A DNA stretch of 64,000 nucleotides, from contig NZ_CP021106.3 of assembly GCF_000355765.4 (NCBI RefSeq), positions 310,001 through 374,000 of the forward strand. Reading direction: 5' to 3'. How positions within the stretch are numbered: the stretch's first letter is position 1; every line of letters starts with the position of its first letter. The stretch comes from Nitrosospira lacus. Its GTDB lineage: Bacteria > Pseudomonadota > Gammaproteobacteria > Burkholderiales > Nitrosomonadaceae. Made by a program: the position numbers and the translations under genes. Positions 20,031-29,878 of the stretch are shown here, piece after piece. Under the pieces are notes generated by a model. The model ran no database searches and was not told where the DNA came from. It was given only the letters and a program-made list of their open reading frames with translations.

Positions 20031-21136
20031 GACAATTCCCTCGCCAGCACCTCGACAATCCGCTCTGCCGCTTTACCATCCCACAAATATGGGCGGCGAC
20101 CCTGCTTGCCCTCCCCTCGCAACACCTTGCGCGCCTCCGAAACGATGCGTGCGGGGTCCGTCCCAGCCAGTACATTGGAACCCTCTTCCACTGTCACCGG
20201 ACGCTCGGTATTCTCCCGGATGGTGATGCATGGCACACCAAGCGCTGTGGTTTCTTCCTGCAGTCCGCCACTGTCGGTCAATACCACAGCGGCGTCTTTC
20301 CATAAATGGAGGAAGGCCATATAAGCTTGTGGTCCCATTAATGTGATGTTCGGCCCAAGATTGATCCCAAATTTTTCCAGATTGCCTCGCGTGCGCGGAT
20401 GTACCGGAAAGATTAATGGCAGCTCATGGGCGATTTGCTTCAGCGCCTCCCCGATAGGCACCATTGCCTCAATGCTGTCCACATTTGCTGGCCGATGTAG
20501 CGTTACCACGCCATACTGACCGCCGTTAACTTGATGCGCTGCTTTGAAAGTATTTGTTTCAAAACTAAAGGTATCGGAGCAGATCAGTTTTTCTGCTTGA
20601 TACAATAAATTATCGACCATCACGTGCCCTACGTAATGTATCGCCGAGTCCGGCTTACCTTCTTTTTTTAGGTGCGCAATACCACTTGGCTCCGTTACAA
20701 AAAACCAGTCTGAAATACTATCAGTGACCAAGCGGTTAATTTCTTCCGGCATGGTCATATCGCCGCTACGTAAACCCGCTTCAACATGACCCACCGGAAT
20801 ATCAAGTTTCTTGGCGGCAATCGAGCAGGCCAACGTCGAATTCACATCCCCTACCACCAAAACAGCATCAGGCCGCTCAATCTGGCATAGTTCCTCAAAT
20901 GCAATCATGATCTTACTTGTCTGCTGCGAGTGGCTGCCGCCGCCGGCCGCCATGAAGACATCCGGTTGGGGAATGCCCAGTTCCTCGAAAAAAACATCGT
21001 TCATGTCCCGATCATAGTGCTGGCCAGTATGGATAATCTTGAATGCCAAGCCGCCATGCGCTTGTAGAGCGCGTACGATGGGAGCAATTTTCATAAAATT
21101 CGGACGAGCTCCGGCAACCAGATATATTCTTTTCAT
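20027..21136 (-). CDS. wecB: UDP-N-acetylglucosamine 2-epimerase (non-hydrolysing)
   Basis: 369 residues. AGARPNFMKIAPIVRAL opens the protein; KIIHTGQHYDRDM, HVEAGLRSGDM, PEEINR and TDSGGLQEE are all conserved active-site or UDP-binding stretches. It converts UDP-GlcNAc to UDP-ManNAc. It is linked by 4-base overlaps both to the PEP-CTERM lyase-like gene upstream and to wecG downstream, an unusually tight link between a secreted enzyme and a nucleotide-sugar enzyme. Confidence 0.94.
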   Translation of the reverse strand: MKRIYLVAGARPNFMKIAPIVRALQAHGGLAFKIIHTGQHYDRDMNDVFFEELGIPQPDVFMAAGGGSHSQQTSKIMIAFEELCQIERPDAVLVVGDVNSTLACSIAAKKLDIPVGHVEAGLRSGDMTMPEEINRLVTDSISDWFFVTEPSGIAHLKKEGKPDSAIHYVGHVMVDNLLYQAEKLICSDTFSFETNTFKAAHQVNGGQYGVVTLHRPANVDSIEAMVPIGEALKQIAHELPLIFPVHPRTRGNLEKFGINLGPNITLMGPQAYMAFLHLWKDAAVVLTDSGGLQEETTALGVPCITIRENTERPVTVEEGSNVLAGTDPARIVSEARKVLRGEGKQGRRPYLWDGKAAERIVEVLARELS

Positions 21137-22065
21137 ATGCTTAGCTTATTCTGCCGGCCGACCCGGCTGTATACACGGAAACCGACACCCAACAATCCTG
21201 TCATCATCATCACATAGATATTGGGCTCTGGAACAACGGATATGGCCATGGATTGAAATGTCTCCTTTCCATCTCCGATCTTGACTCCACTGGAGTATGT
21301 CGTGACAGATGGCCAAGTAGACAGTGTGGGAAAAACATATGTACCGGTCTTAAACCATAGCCCGTGCTCGTCATTGAAGGTATTGATATGATTCTCTTCC
21401 TGGAAAAGCAGCACGCCATCCTTCCAGAACTCCAGGAAACCCGTATTGTCCGCAGCCCACTTCACATGTAAGTCCAGGAAAGTCCACTTCTCCGTATCAA
21501 GCGTCCACGACGCCAGTTCACGACGCTCAAAATCAATACCCGCTTTCGGAGAAGTACCCAGCGGAGAAGTAATCCTATCGTAATCAAATGAATTGGAAAG
21601 CTTTATCTTGTCATCTTGCACAACAAGGGCTAGCGTAGGGTACCGTAGGCTGCTCTCGCCCGTATCGGCAAGGCTTTGGATCTGTGCGATAACGAGTTCA
21701 TTTTTGACGCTTCGCAGTGAATCAGGCAAGTAATACCCCCATGAGTACCAGCGCTCCGATCCCATGGGATCCTTCGATGCGCTAACTTCAGAGCGAAATC
21801 CGCCACTCGTCGACGAGTCCCCGAATAGCCGCGTTGCCCGCATCACCGATCCGCCAGAACCCGCCGGATCAAGAACGCGCTCTAAGTGGCCCGCAATGCC
21901 ATGAGGTGCCAAAGTGGCGTTAATGGCCGTACCGTTCGCCTCGACCGCTGCATAGCGGGAAAAATCACCTTCGCTGAATCTGCCGTCAAAAACAATATCT
22001 GCAGAGGCATGGTCGCAAAAAAATACCAAGGCAAGATTAGCCACAACTACTTTAATTTTTGTCAT
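21133..22065 (-). CDS. PEP-CTERM protein with polysaccharide lyase-like domain
   Basis: 310 residues. A signal peptide (1-22, ending ASA) leads into a beta-jelly-roll region of about 240 residues. Phrases such as FRSEVSASKDPMGSERWYSWGYYLPD, HVKWAADNTGFLEFWKDGVLLF and GLWFKTGTY resemble the heparin-lyase/PL family. The last 34 residues are a PEP-CTERM tail (VVPEPNIYVM, hydrophobic stretch, RVYSRVGRQ). I infer a secreted enzyme that trims or binds the EPS and is sorted by XrtB. ATG 22065 with AGGTG upstream is the start; the in-frame extension to 22245 lacks a signal peptide. It overlaps wecB by 4 bases. Confidence 0.82.
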   Translation of the reverse strand: MTKIKVVVANLALVFFCDHASADIVFDGRFSEGDFSRYAAVEANGTAINATLAPHGIAGHLERVLDPAGSGGSVMRATRLFGDSSTSGGFRSEVSASKDPMGSERWYSWGYYLPDSLRSVKNELVIAQIQSLADTGESSLRYPTLALVVQDDKIKLSNSFDYDRITSPLGTSPKAGIDFERRELASWTLDTEKWTFLDLHVKWAADNTGFLEFWKDGVLLFQEENHINTFNDEHGLWFKTGTYVFPTLSTWPSVTTYSSGVKIGDGKETFQSMAISVVPEPNIYVMMMTGLLGVGFRVYSRVGRQNKLSI

Positions 22066-22431
22066 GTTCGCACCTATAAAAAGAGGACAACACGTTGGAG
22101 ATCCCAAAGAATTATGTTGTTGCAAAAATAATGCTTCCAAAAGCGCGTTAAATTTACGATTCGGTATTCGATATGCCGTTAGTTCGGATATCCGGTGCAC
22201 GGTCCATGGCCATAACTTGAATGGGTGCCCATACGTATTCCACAATCAACACTATGGGTTCAACCGCTCCCTTATGCTCTTGATGCAGCTAACCATTAAA
22301 TAACAATGGGCCATTTATGAATAGCTGCAACATCTTACAGGTGCATTGCGATACCCTTAATCAGCTTCTTCATGGAATCAATGCGATGTCGCGTAAGTGA
22401 AGCGCGGTCACAACCCGGTTCCAAGGCTACT
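22066..22431. other. Intergenic region before the PEP-CTERM lyase-like gene
   Basis: 366 bases with no gene. It should hold the terminator of the glycoside hydrolase gene and possibly a promoter for the next gene, but no strong hairpin or -35/-10 pair was found. A sigma-54-like string near 22116-22130 has the right spacing but lacks the -24 GG. Confidence 0.4.
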
Positions 22432-23805
22432 CTACCAAGCCGCCGGGTCAGCTTTGACCAATATCGGGACCGGGCCAATGGGAATTTTCTGGCCCGGATC
22501 AATCGTAGCATCGGCCCGGCCGATCTGCTCAAATGCCACTGCCCGGAAGGGGGATGGATCCCACTCACCTGCCGCTTTCTCCGACCACACCAGCACGCCA
22601 CGCCGGGAACCTCGTTCAATATCACACGACCATACTTCCGCCGAACTGCGTGTACATCCCATGAGCCGGCTACCCACCAGCCAATGAAATACTTTATTGT
22701 ACGCGATGCTCATGGTGGTTGGGCTGTGTCCCGCGGACCCAGCCAGCCCCATCGTCGGATGAGGCGGCTCGCCATCCCAATTGAACCAGTACACTCGCTG
22801 AATACCGCTGCCCGCAGACAGAATCAGCGCACGCGCTACATAACCTGCTCCCTGCCAGTGATCAAGAATATCCTGCCAGCGGCCTTTGGGCGTTTGCGGT
22901 TGAACACCCAGGTCCGCTCGTGCAAACTGGTAGCCCATTTCTGTATTCCAGATTGGCTTGTTCGGCAAATCATAAGCATTCAGCAAGGTACGCAGGCGTG
23001 CAGCCACATCAGCTATTACTTCCGGAGGTGCTACGTAAAAGTGGAATCCGATAACATCGGCCCAGCGTCCACCCCCGAGTTTGAGAAATGCTTCAAGTCG
23101 TTTCAAGCCATTGCCCTCAATTGTGACAGAAGGCGAAACCACTGTAATTGCTGGGTCAACCTCCTTGAGCGTCGTGTAGGCGACTTTAGCCAATTCAACC
23201 ATTTTTGCCGCAGAACCCGAGTAGGACTGCGTAGCTCTCCCATCCCGAGATGTAGCCTCTACTTCTGAGAAAGCGGGTTCGTTCCAGATTTCATACGCGG
23301 AAATACGTCCTTTATATCGGCTCGCCACGGTGCGAACGTAATCGGCCCAGTCTTTCAAATCACTCGGCTCGGCGGCACAACCGAGACCCTGCCCGCATGG
23401 CTCTTTCGGCCGCGATGAAGCCCATTGAGGCGTGCGCCCGAGAGTCAGCATCACGTCAACATCATTTTTTTCCGCAAGTTCGACATACCGATCGAGCCGC
23501 GAGAAATCCCATTCACCTTTGACTGGCTCGAGCTCATACCAATTCGTATAGGTCCACCATAATCTCCAGGAGCCAAAGGGTATGAATGGCCACCCCGAGC
23601 GCTGCCCCTTCGGGTATGGCACATCAAGATGATGGATATGCATCCCAAAAAATTTTCGATCAATTTCCTTTGCAGAAACTGTATTTTCTGCCGCGACTGC
23701 ACCCCCTGATGACAGAACGCCAGCTAAACCCATCAGGAAAATCATATACGCCGCTTTGACTTTGAATCCAGCTAGCCAGAATTTTCCATTTACATGGTGT
23801 GTCAT
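22432..23805 (-). CDS. Secreted glycoside hydrolase, GH39/GH5-like (PslG type)
   Basis: 457 residues. A long signal sequence (hydrophobic 19-36, ending AVAA at 39) precedes a (beta/alpha)8 glycosidase domain. Glu176 in YEIWNEPAF is the likely acid/base and Glu289 in IWNTEMGYQ the likely nucleophile, as in clan A retaining enzymes. It probably acts in the periplasm on the polymer made by this operon, as PslG and similar EPS-operon hydrolases do. ATG 23805, 6 bases after GAAGGAG, is strongly favoured. It overlaps the GT2 stop by 4 bases. The exact GH family needs a profile search. Confidence 0.82.
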   Translation of the reverse strand: MTHHVNGKFWLAGFKVKAAYMIFLMGLAGVLSSGGAVAAENTVSAKEIDRKFFGMHIHHLDVPYPKGQRSGWPFIPFGSWRLWWTYTNWYELEPVKGEWDFSRLDRYVELAEKNDVDVMLTLGRTPQWASSRPKEPCGQGLGCAAEPSDLKDWADYVRTVASRYKGRISAYEIWNEPAFSEVEATSRDGRATQSYSGSAAKMVELAKVAYTTLKEVDPAITVVSPSVTIEGNGLKRLEAFLKLGGGRWADVIGFHFYVAPPEVIADVAARLRTLLNAYDLPNKPIWNTEMGYQFARADLGVQPQTPKGRWQDILDHWQGAGYVARALILSAGSGIQRVYWFNWDGEPPHPTMGLAGSAGHSPTTMSIAYNKVFHWLVGSRLMGCTRSSAEVWSCDIERGSRRGVLVWSEKAAGEWDPSPFRAVAFEQIGRADATIDPGQKIPIGPVPILVKADPAAW

Positions 23806-24683
23806 ATCGTTCTCCTTCGAAATAATGTCCGGGATAACTGGGCAATACTCCACGTCGCGAAAACCCGGACGTAGGGAAAGAACCAGTAAAGTACCCAGGC
23901 AGGACCACAATGCCGACGGGTAAAGACCGCCCATGCATAAGGCGGCCTCCCTTTCGGCCCAAGAATAATTTTCAATCGTTTTCGGAGAGGTAAATTCCTA
24001 TCCATAAACGTTCCTTCAATTTTATTTCTATCGCAGACCCCGACGAATCCAGGTGCAACCCAGAGTGCAATACCCGCCTTCCGGGCACGAAGACCATAGT
24101 CAAAATCGCCAAGTCCATGAACAAATATGGTGTCCAGATTTCCCACCACGGAAGCGACAGCCACTGGAATCCATACGCAATTGCCATTTACCGTCTCGCA
24201 TGCAACAGCTTCGGTCTCTGAATACACCAGTTGTGGGGTCGTGCGTTTCCACCAGGAAGAAAACACGACTCCACCATAGGTTGCCTTTTCCCTCTTGCGA
24301 TCTTGAACAGTTCCCACGACGATAGCGTATTCACCCCTTATTGCACTCCTTGTATTGAGCGTGTGTTCCAGCCTGAGCAATGTGTCCTTTACCAGATGCG
24401 TATCATCGTTAAGCCACAGAAATCGATCATGACCACCTTGGAGGGCCTTTTCAAACGATATATACATGCCTCCGTTCCAGTATGCGTTTCCATCAGTTCG
24501 CGTGATGAAAACTTCTGGATAAAGCTCTCGAACAGCTTCATACGTGCCATCGCTGCTGCCATCGTCCGTAAGATAAACGGCCAGCTCCCAGTCAGATGGT
24601 TTATCCAGCGAATAAAGTGCTTCCAAACAAGCAAGCGTACCTTCACGGCGATTATGGCAAGTGAGAATTGCGGCGACTCTCAT
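23802..24683 (-). CDS. Family 2 glycosyltransferase
   Basis: A 293-residue GT-A enzyme. The N-terminus AAILTCHNRREGTLACLEAL, the nucleotide-binding YLTDDGSSDGTYEAV, GGMYISFEKAL and a DxD-type element in FLWLNDDTHL are characteristic. The organisation resembles rhamnosyl- or galactosyltransferases of O-antigen loci, but donor choice cannot be read. It is cytoplasmic or membrane-associated; the C-terminal hydrophobic patch (PAWVLYWFFPYV) may dock to the membrane. It lies 3 bases after the polymerase gene and overlaps the glycoside hydrolase gene by 4. Confidence 0.88.
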   Translation of the reverse strand: MRVAAILTCHNRREGTLACLEALYSLDKPSDWELAVYLTDDGSSDGTYEAVRELYPEVFITRTDGNAYWNGGMYISFEKALQGGHDRFLWLNDDTHLVKDTLLRLEHTLNTRSAIRGEYAIVVGTVQDRKREKATYGGVVFSSWWKRTTPQLVYSETEAVACETVNGNCVWIPVAVASVVGNLDTIFVHGLGDFDYGLRARKAGIALWVAPGFVGVCDRNKIEGTFMDRNLPLRKRLKIILGPKGRPPYAWAVFTRRHCGPAWVLYWFFPYVRVFATWSIAQLSRTLFRRRTI

Positions 24684-24686
24684 AAT

Positions 24687-26087
24687 TTAGCGACGCCTGG
24701 AATCTGATAAGGAATCGTTCGCGGCAAAGAGCAGAAATCCAAAAATCATGAAATGCATAAAAAATGTTGCATCAATAACCGCGAGAGTTCTAATAGGGGT
24801 TTCAGTTCCACATCTCAGCAACAAGAAAGAAACCAGCGCAAGAGATATCCCTCGCGTATACGACGCTGTCCGTATCGCATATACAACCAGGGTGACCAAA
24901 TAGATGAGGAGACCGGCAAGACCCACCACACCGGAATCACCCAGCGTTTGAATTACCTGATTATGCGCCTGACCCACATAGAGCATCAGAAACTGCGCCC
25001 TGAACTCCTGGCCCCACAAAGTAGGCCCATAACCAAACCACGGGTTCCTTTCCCAAAGCTGGAGCGTTATCTGCCAAATCTCGGTCCTTCCGGTAAAAGT
25101 AGACAACGACGACAGTGCGGGATAACGGAAATACGATCTGATCAGTAACTCATCCGAGAAGAGCAGTCCGGCAAACGCAACCACGGAGAACACACCGGCC
25201 ACCGACAATATTAATGCAGCCCGGAATCGCATTTCTGATGAGCCTTTCTCGGACAGGAAACGTGATGAAATCAGATAGTAAGCGGCAAGAACGCTTACTG
25301 CTACTATTGCTGCAATCCAGGCCGTTTTGGACTGCGCAAGCAGCAGTGTCAGTAAAGCCGCCCCCAAAAAAAAGATACGGAAGCCGGCTCGAGCCGGTTG
25401 ATACCACTCAAGCAACAAATAAATCACGGCCAGCGGTCCCAGCACATTTGGATGCGCTGTCAACCCGGCAAGCCGCCCCGACAGTCCCGGAATCAGGATT
25501 CCCTGTGCAGTATAAGAGAAGGCCCAATCCGGTTTTACGCATAGCAGCAAGCTCCCGACCAATACGACTGCAATGATCAGTTTTACGTGGTAAACGAATC
25601 CCTTGAGAGGTATATCGTTAAGCATGAATAACGCCAACAGCATCATGGGACCGTAAAATAACTGGGGAACGAATGCCGGCACTGTGCCGAATAGTGAGCT
25701 CAGCACGAAACTCGCGGCGACAAAGATAAAGTATGCCCAGATCAAACCAGTGCCGGCTTTAAGCACCCGGTCTTTTCCGGTTGAAAAATGCGCGATCACA
25801 CCAATAGCCGCCACCAATGAAAGCGCCGTCACTATCCGTTTGAACCAGACCGCCGCAATAGCAATGAATCCACCTCCGCCCGTATCGCCGATCACAGGAT
25901 CATATTCGCCCCCGCCAATTCGAATAATCGCGAACAGCAGTGTGCCGCCAAGGCCGATCATCCAAACCAGCAAATAGGCTATGCGAGTGCGTCCGAGGTA
26001 TCCGATACCTCGTTGCAGGGAAAAGAAACTCAAAATCGAGCCTGCTGCGAGCACGAAACTTGAGAAGATCAGGATTGTTTCAACCAT
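24687..26087 (-). CDS. O-antigen ligase-like polymerase (Wzy/WaaL family)
   Basis: 466 residues with about 11-12 membrane helices from the N-terminus to residue 455. A large periplasmic loop before the last helices holds GRTEIWQITLQLWERNPWFGYGPTLW and then AHNQVIQTLGDSGVVGLAG, the signature of the Wzy_C domain. In this setting it most likely polymerises the lipid-linked EPS repeat unit in the periplasm. Polymerase and ligase cannot be told apart from sequence alone. It is the only candidate polymerase in the operon. Confidence 0.87.
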   Translation of the reverse strand: MVETILIFSSFVLAAGSILSFFSLQRGIGYLGRTRIAYLLVWMIGLGGTLLFAIIRIGGGEYDPVIGDTGGGGFIAIAAVWFKRIVTALSLVAAIGVIAHFSTGKDRVLKAGTGLIWAYFIFVAASFVLSSLFGTVPAFVPQLFYGPMMLLALFMLNDIPLKGFVYHVKLIIAVVLVGSLLLCVKPDWAFSYTAQGILIPGLSGRLAGLTAHPNVLGPLAVIYLLLEWYQPARAGFRIFFLGAALLTLLLAQSKTAWIAAIVAVSVLAAYYLISSRFLSEKGSSEMRFRAALILSVAGVFSVVAFAGLLFSDELLIRSYFRYPALSSLSTFTGRTEIWQITLQLWERNPWFGYGPTLWGQEFRAQFLMLYVGQAHNQVIQTLGDSGVVGLAGLLIYLVTLVVYAIRTASYTRGISLALVSFLLLRCGTETPIRTLAVIDATFFMHFMIFGFLLFAANDSLSDSRRR

Positions 26088-26190
26088 ACTGGCATTCGAT
26101 GGAAAATTTGGTTTGATGCAGCTGGATAGAGCAAACTGGCAGTTCGTAAGGTACTAAACTTTTCGCTGCGATCCTCTGCCAGAGAAGATT

Positions 26191-26913
26191 TCAACTACGA
26201 TGATATACGCCGTCGACCTGTAGCAGATGACCGGAATCCCTGTCTGAAAACCCATGCTCTATAGATACGAGCTTGTAACCCTTTTCAGTAAGAAGACCAT
26301 TCAAATCATTAAAAAGTATCTGCCCCTGGTATAGCGGAACCAGGGACATTTCCAATTGAATCATGCATATGCGGCCGAGAGACTTATCTGCACCCTTAAT
26401 CACTTTATGTTCAAATCCTTGCGTGTCGATCTTGAGGTAGATGTTGTTTTCCAATGAACAATAGCTATCGATTACGGAATCAAGAGTCTTGACGCAAATC
26501 GTTTCACGCCCGATATATCCTGAACTGGGGGCTGATTTCAGATGCGAAGGCAACATATTGAAAAGCGAACTGCTGTATGAATTCCCGGCAATATTAATAT
26601 CCGCCATTCCATCTTCATCCCCCAGAGCAAAATTGTTCACCTCCCATTTTGAATCGCGTGCGGCATTTTTCTTCAGTGTTTCAAACGCTGAACTCTGTGG
26701 CTCGAAGGACACGATCTTCCCGGAAAATTCCAGGTCTCTTCTCAGCTCTCTGGCAAACTGACCGATGTTGGCACCCACATCCAGGACGGTATCTATTGCA
26801 TAAGTCTCCAATAATTTTTTTCTCCGCGCCAGCGTATGGGAAGCCGGATCAAATCGGGATACGTCATATCCTGCCTTCCGCAGTAAACTTCGGAGCTCTT
26901 GCCTTAATCCCAT
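26191..26913 (-). CDS. FkbM family methyltransferase
   Basis: 240 residues. The SAM-binding strand-loop VLDVGANIGQFARELR is followed by IVSFEPQSSAFETLKKNA and the FkbM motif IYLKIDTQGFEHKVIKGA, LEMSLVPLYQGQ. The family methylates hydroxyls, often on sugars of surface polysaccharides. It would decorate a repeat-unit sugar before export. Gaps of 103 and 170 bases separate it from its neighbours, larger than elsewhere in the array. Confidence 0.9.
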   Translation of the reverse strand: MGLRQELRSLLRKAGYDVSRFDPASHTLARRKKLLETYAIDTVLDVGANIGQFARELRRDLEFSGKIVSFEPQSSAFETLKKNAARDSKWEVNNFALGDEDGMADINIAGNSYSSSLFNMLPSHLKSAPSSGYIGRETICVKTLDSVIDSYCSLENNIYLKIDTQGFEHKVIKGADKSLGRICMIQLEMSLVPLYQGQILFNDLNGLLTEKGYKLVSIEHGFSDRDSGHLLQVDGVYHRS

Positions 26914-27083
26914 GTCGTATTTCCCGTCGTCAAATTCTCATCAAGTAAATCAAGATTTTCCGCACCAACTGTTTCCCCATGATTGTTTTTCGGGCACATG
27001 CCCGCGGATCTCCTGGGATATCAGCCTGCAGCAGAAAACCGCGCCATGCCCCTGATATATATTCCTGATGTGACAGGACAAGG

Positions 27084-28298
27084 TCATTGAAGCACGCGGC
27101 GATAAGCATCGAGATACTGCCCGGCTATGGCTTCGGGGCTGGCGATCTGCCATATCCGTTTTTGAGCATGGCTGGCGAGAATTCTTATCTCATCGGGCCT
27201 TTTCAGCACACGACGGATGGCTGCCTCGACTGCAGCAACATCCATCACATCCACCAGTTGGCCTGCTGCACCGTGGTCCAGCAACCAGGGTATGGCGCCG
27301 GAACGGGTTCCGCCGATAATCGGCACTCCCAGCGCCATGGCTTCAGCCACAGCCATGCCGAACGACTCAGTAATAGCCGTATGCACCAATGCATCAGAGC
27401 CGGACAACTCTTCCAGCAGCTTGCGATGTTGCACGCCGCCCCGTAATTTTATGCCATCGAGGCGCACGCCCGCCGCCCGTATATATTTTTCAGCCTTCCC
27501 ATTAGGTCCGAAGTCCGGGCCATACAAATGCAGCTCGGCGTCTTGCCCGATTGCTTGTCGAATATTCGCAAAGGCTTTTATCCCCGGCAGCGGATTTTTA
27601 AATCCGTTCCAATACCCGGCAACCATTGATATAACCGGGAACCGTCCATTACCAGGAAATCCTGCCCGCACCGGTTCAAGATCCTTGAGCCAGACGGGTA
27701 AAGGGTTTGCAATCACGTCTGCCGGACGGATGCCCTTTTGCGCCAATCTGTCCGCCAGATAACCGGAAACAACCGTTAGCGGGAGGCCTCTTGCCAGTAT
27801 TTTCCGAGCCATCAGGTAACGGCCGAAATAATAGGGACTCAAGGTGAAACGTAGAATGTCTTCAGGCACATCATGCATTGTAGCAATGGCGGGAACACCC
27901 GATTCCTGGGCTACCATCGCGAATTCGTATGTCCAGTGTGCATGAAGAATATCGATCTTTTCCTGCGCGACCGCTGATGCCAGTTTCCGACGCTCAAGGG
28001 AAAAAAAATCGCAGATCCGCCCCAGTCGCCCGTGGCGGGGAAGCGTTCCATTCGGCCGGGCCGGGCAAAGCCACAGGCGGAAGCCTGGTCCATCCAGATA
28101 TTGAGGATCATTCGACGGATGGAGGCTGCGGTCCGAAGTAAAAGCAACAACGTCGTGACCCATTCTCAGATATGTGGTAATAAGTGTAGCGATAAAAGGT
28201 GCGCCGGGGTAACCCGGTGGCAAGGGAATATCGTCTCCAACATCAAGAAGATGCCGTACATCTGCTGTCGCTACGGGACTGATAATACCAATCCTCAT
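27084..28298 (-). CDS. Family 4 glycosyltransferase
   Basis: 404 residues, GT-B fold. The acceptor domain opens [16 protein letters not shown] with a glycine-rich PPGYPGAPF loop. The donor domain has SMVAGYWNGFKNPLPGI, ELHLYGPDFGPNG, and the retaining-GT4 motif from HTAITESFGMAVAEAMALGVPIIGG, with the paired Glu of the E-x7-E signature. Donor and acceptor are unknown. The start overlaps the flippase stop by 4 bases (ATGA). Confidence 0.9.
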   Translation of the reverse strand: MRIGIISPVATADVRHLLDVGDDIPLPPGYPGAPFIATLITTYLRMGHDVVAFTSDRSLHPSNDPQYLDGPGFRLWLCPARPNGTLPRHGRLGRICDFFSLERRKLASAVAQEKIDILHAHWTYEFAMVAQESGVPAIATMHDVPEDILRFTLSPYYFGRYLMARKILARGLPLTVVSGYLADRLAQKGIRPADVIANPLPVWLKDLEPVRAGFPGNGRFPVISMVAGYWNGFKNPLPGIKAFANIRQAIGQDAELHLYGPDFGPNGKAEKYIRAAGVRLDGIKLRGGVQHRKLLEELSGSDALVHTAITESFGMAVAEAMALGVPIIGGTRSGAIPWLLDHGAAGQLVDVMDVAAVEAAIRRVLKRPDEIRILASHAQKRIWQIASPEAIAGQYLDAYRRVLQ

Positions 28299-29878
28299 CT
28301 TTTTTCCCTGCGATGCTCGTGCTCACACATAATGGCCTCTATGCGTGACGCTACAAATCGCGGCAGGCGGCCGGAAAACCGTCGCAACACCCTGGCAAGA
28401 CCTGGAGCCAGCACCCAGCCGGGAACCAGCCAAAATAACGCAAAGGAAAGCGGACCCGCAATGACTACAGCAAGTCCGATCTGAATTAGCGGGTAGTACA
28501 CCTTTGCAAACGCCACCGCCAGGGCAGTACTACCCGCGGCGACACAACCCAGAACTAAAGGTCCGCGAAAACAACCTGTTACTTCACCCAACCGCAGATC
28601 GAGTATACGCATGACAGTCAGTACCAGTAAAAAAGCCCTTATAAGGTAGACCCCAAAGACCACCCAGGCGAGCTGAACAGGTGTAGCCAGACCAAGGACA
28701 ATAACCAACCCGAGAAAACAAAGTACTGTGAACCATTGAAGCAGGGATTCGGTCCCCACACGGTTCATCCCCCACAGAAGAGGCCCGGATACGGCTGTCA
28801 CTGCATGCAATGGCATGGCTAAGGCGAGCGGTTGCATCATTGCAACGGCCTCTTTCCATTCCTGACCATACAAAACAAGTATTAGAGGCTCTGCAAGCAT
28901 TGCAGCGGAAATAAACACGGGCACCGTGGCAACGGCGACCAGGGACAGGGTCGCAAGATAGGCCGCACGCAAAGCACTATGGTCATTCTGAATAGCGGCG
29001 CTGGTGGGAAAAAGGACAGATTGCAGTGTTGTTACCAAATGATTGGTGGGGTAGCGGACGAGGTTGTAGCTCACCGCATAAAAGCCCAGCGAACGAGCAC
29101 CAAAGAAACGCGCCACTAAAAGATTGTCGAGATTCTCAATCAACCAGTTAGCAATATTGGTAGTAAGGGCGCGCGCACCAAACCAGGATAAATGATTTAT
29201 GCCTTGGGGCCAGGTGGGGACAAGCCGATGCCTGACTTGAGTGAACATAAGTATCCATGAAATGAGCAACTGAACAAGCCAGGCCCAAAGCATTGCCCAG
29301 GCGGTATGTAATATGGCGGCAAGGGTAAACCCCACAAAAACCTGGCCAACAATCATTCCTGTCAATTGCGCCAGTTGAATGCGTTTGAAATCGAGCGATT
29401 TTCTCAATAACGCAAGCGCAACGGATGCAATGACCTGAAGAAAAAGAGGAATGGCGGCAAATCTCAGATATGCCACAGCCTCCGGATTGCCAAGCAGGAA
29501 TGCCAGTTGCTCAGCGAACGCAGCAAGCAAGCCTGCCCCAAACAGACCACTTATTACAAGCAGGGTCCATACACGCTGAATGTCGTTGCTGGTCAGTGAT
29601 CGTGTCTGGATTAACGCTGAACTTAGGCCCATTTCCGCAAGGAGATAACCCACTCCAACCACCATGAAACACAGAGCGTAATAACCAAATTCGGCCGGAC
29701 CCAGGAACCGCGCCAGCACAATTTGTGCAATCAATTGAATTACAACACGAAACACTACACCAATGTAATTCCACTTGGCGGCACGGAGCGCTAGGTGGGC
29801 GACTGTGCTCCGGGATATCGTTGCATCATCCCCATTAACAGGATTAAGCGGCGCTTTGGCCACGAAGGAAATCTGCAT
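28295..29878 (-). CDS. Lipid-linked oligosaccharide flippase (Wzx/WzxC family)
   Basis: 527 residues with roughly 12-14 membrane helices and the polysaccharide-synthesis pattern of the MATE-like exporters: [18 protein letters not shown] near the N-terminus and [20 protein letters not shown] mid-protein. It moves the undecaprenyl-linked repeat unit to the periplasm for the polymerase. The start overlaps fcl by 35 bases, so another nearby start is possible, but the first helix begins only after residue 35, leaving room for either. Confidence 0.9.
   Translation of the reverse strand: MQISFVAKAPLNPVNGDDATISRSTVAHLALRAAKWNYIGVVFRVVIQLIAQIVLARFLGPAEFGYYALCFMVVGVGYLLAEMGLSSALIQTRSLTSNDIQRVWTLLVISGLFGAGLLAAFAEQLAFLLGNPEAVAYLRFAAIPLFLQVIASVALALLRKSLDFKRIQLAQLTGMIVGQVFVGFTLAAILHTAWAMLWAWLVQLLISWILMFTQVRHRLVPTWPQGINHLSWFGARALTTNIANWLIENLDNLLVARFFGARSLGFYAVSYNLVRYPTNHLVTTLQSVLFPTSAAIQNDHSALRAAYLATLSLVAVATVPVFISAAMLAEPLILVLYGQEWKEAVAMMQPLALAMPLHAVTAVSGPLLWGMNRVGTESLLQWFTVLCFLGLVIVLGLATPVQLAWVVFGVYLIRAFLLVLTVMRILDLRLGEVTGCFRGPLVLGCVAAGSTALAVAFAKVYYPLIQIGLAVVIAGPLSFALFWLVPGWVLAPGLARVLRRFSGRLPRFVASRIEAIMCEHEHRREKR

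Noticed and set aside
22116-22130. Sigma-54-like string upstream of the PEP-CTERM lyase-like gene
   Set aside because: Spacing is correct and TTGC is present, but the -24 element reads AAGCA and lacks the essential GG.
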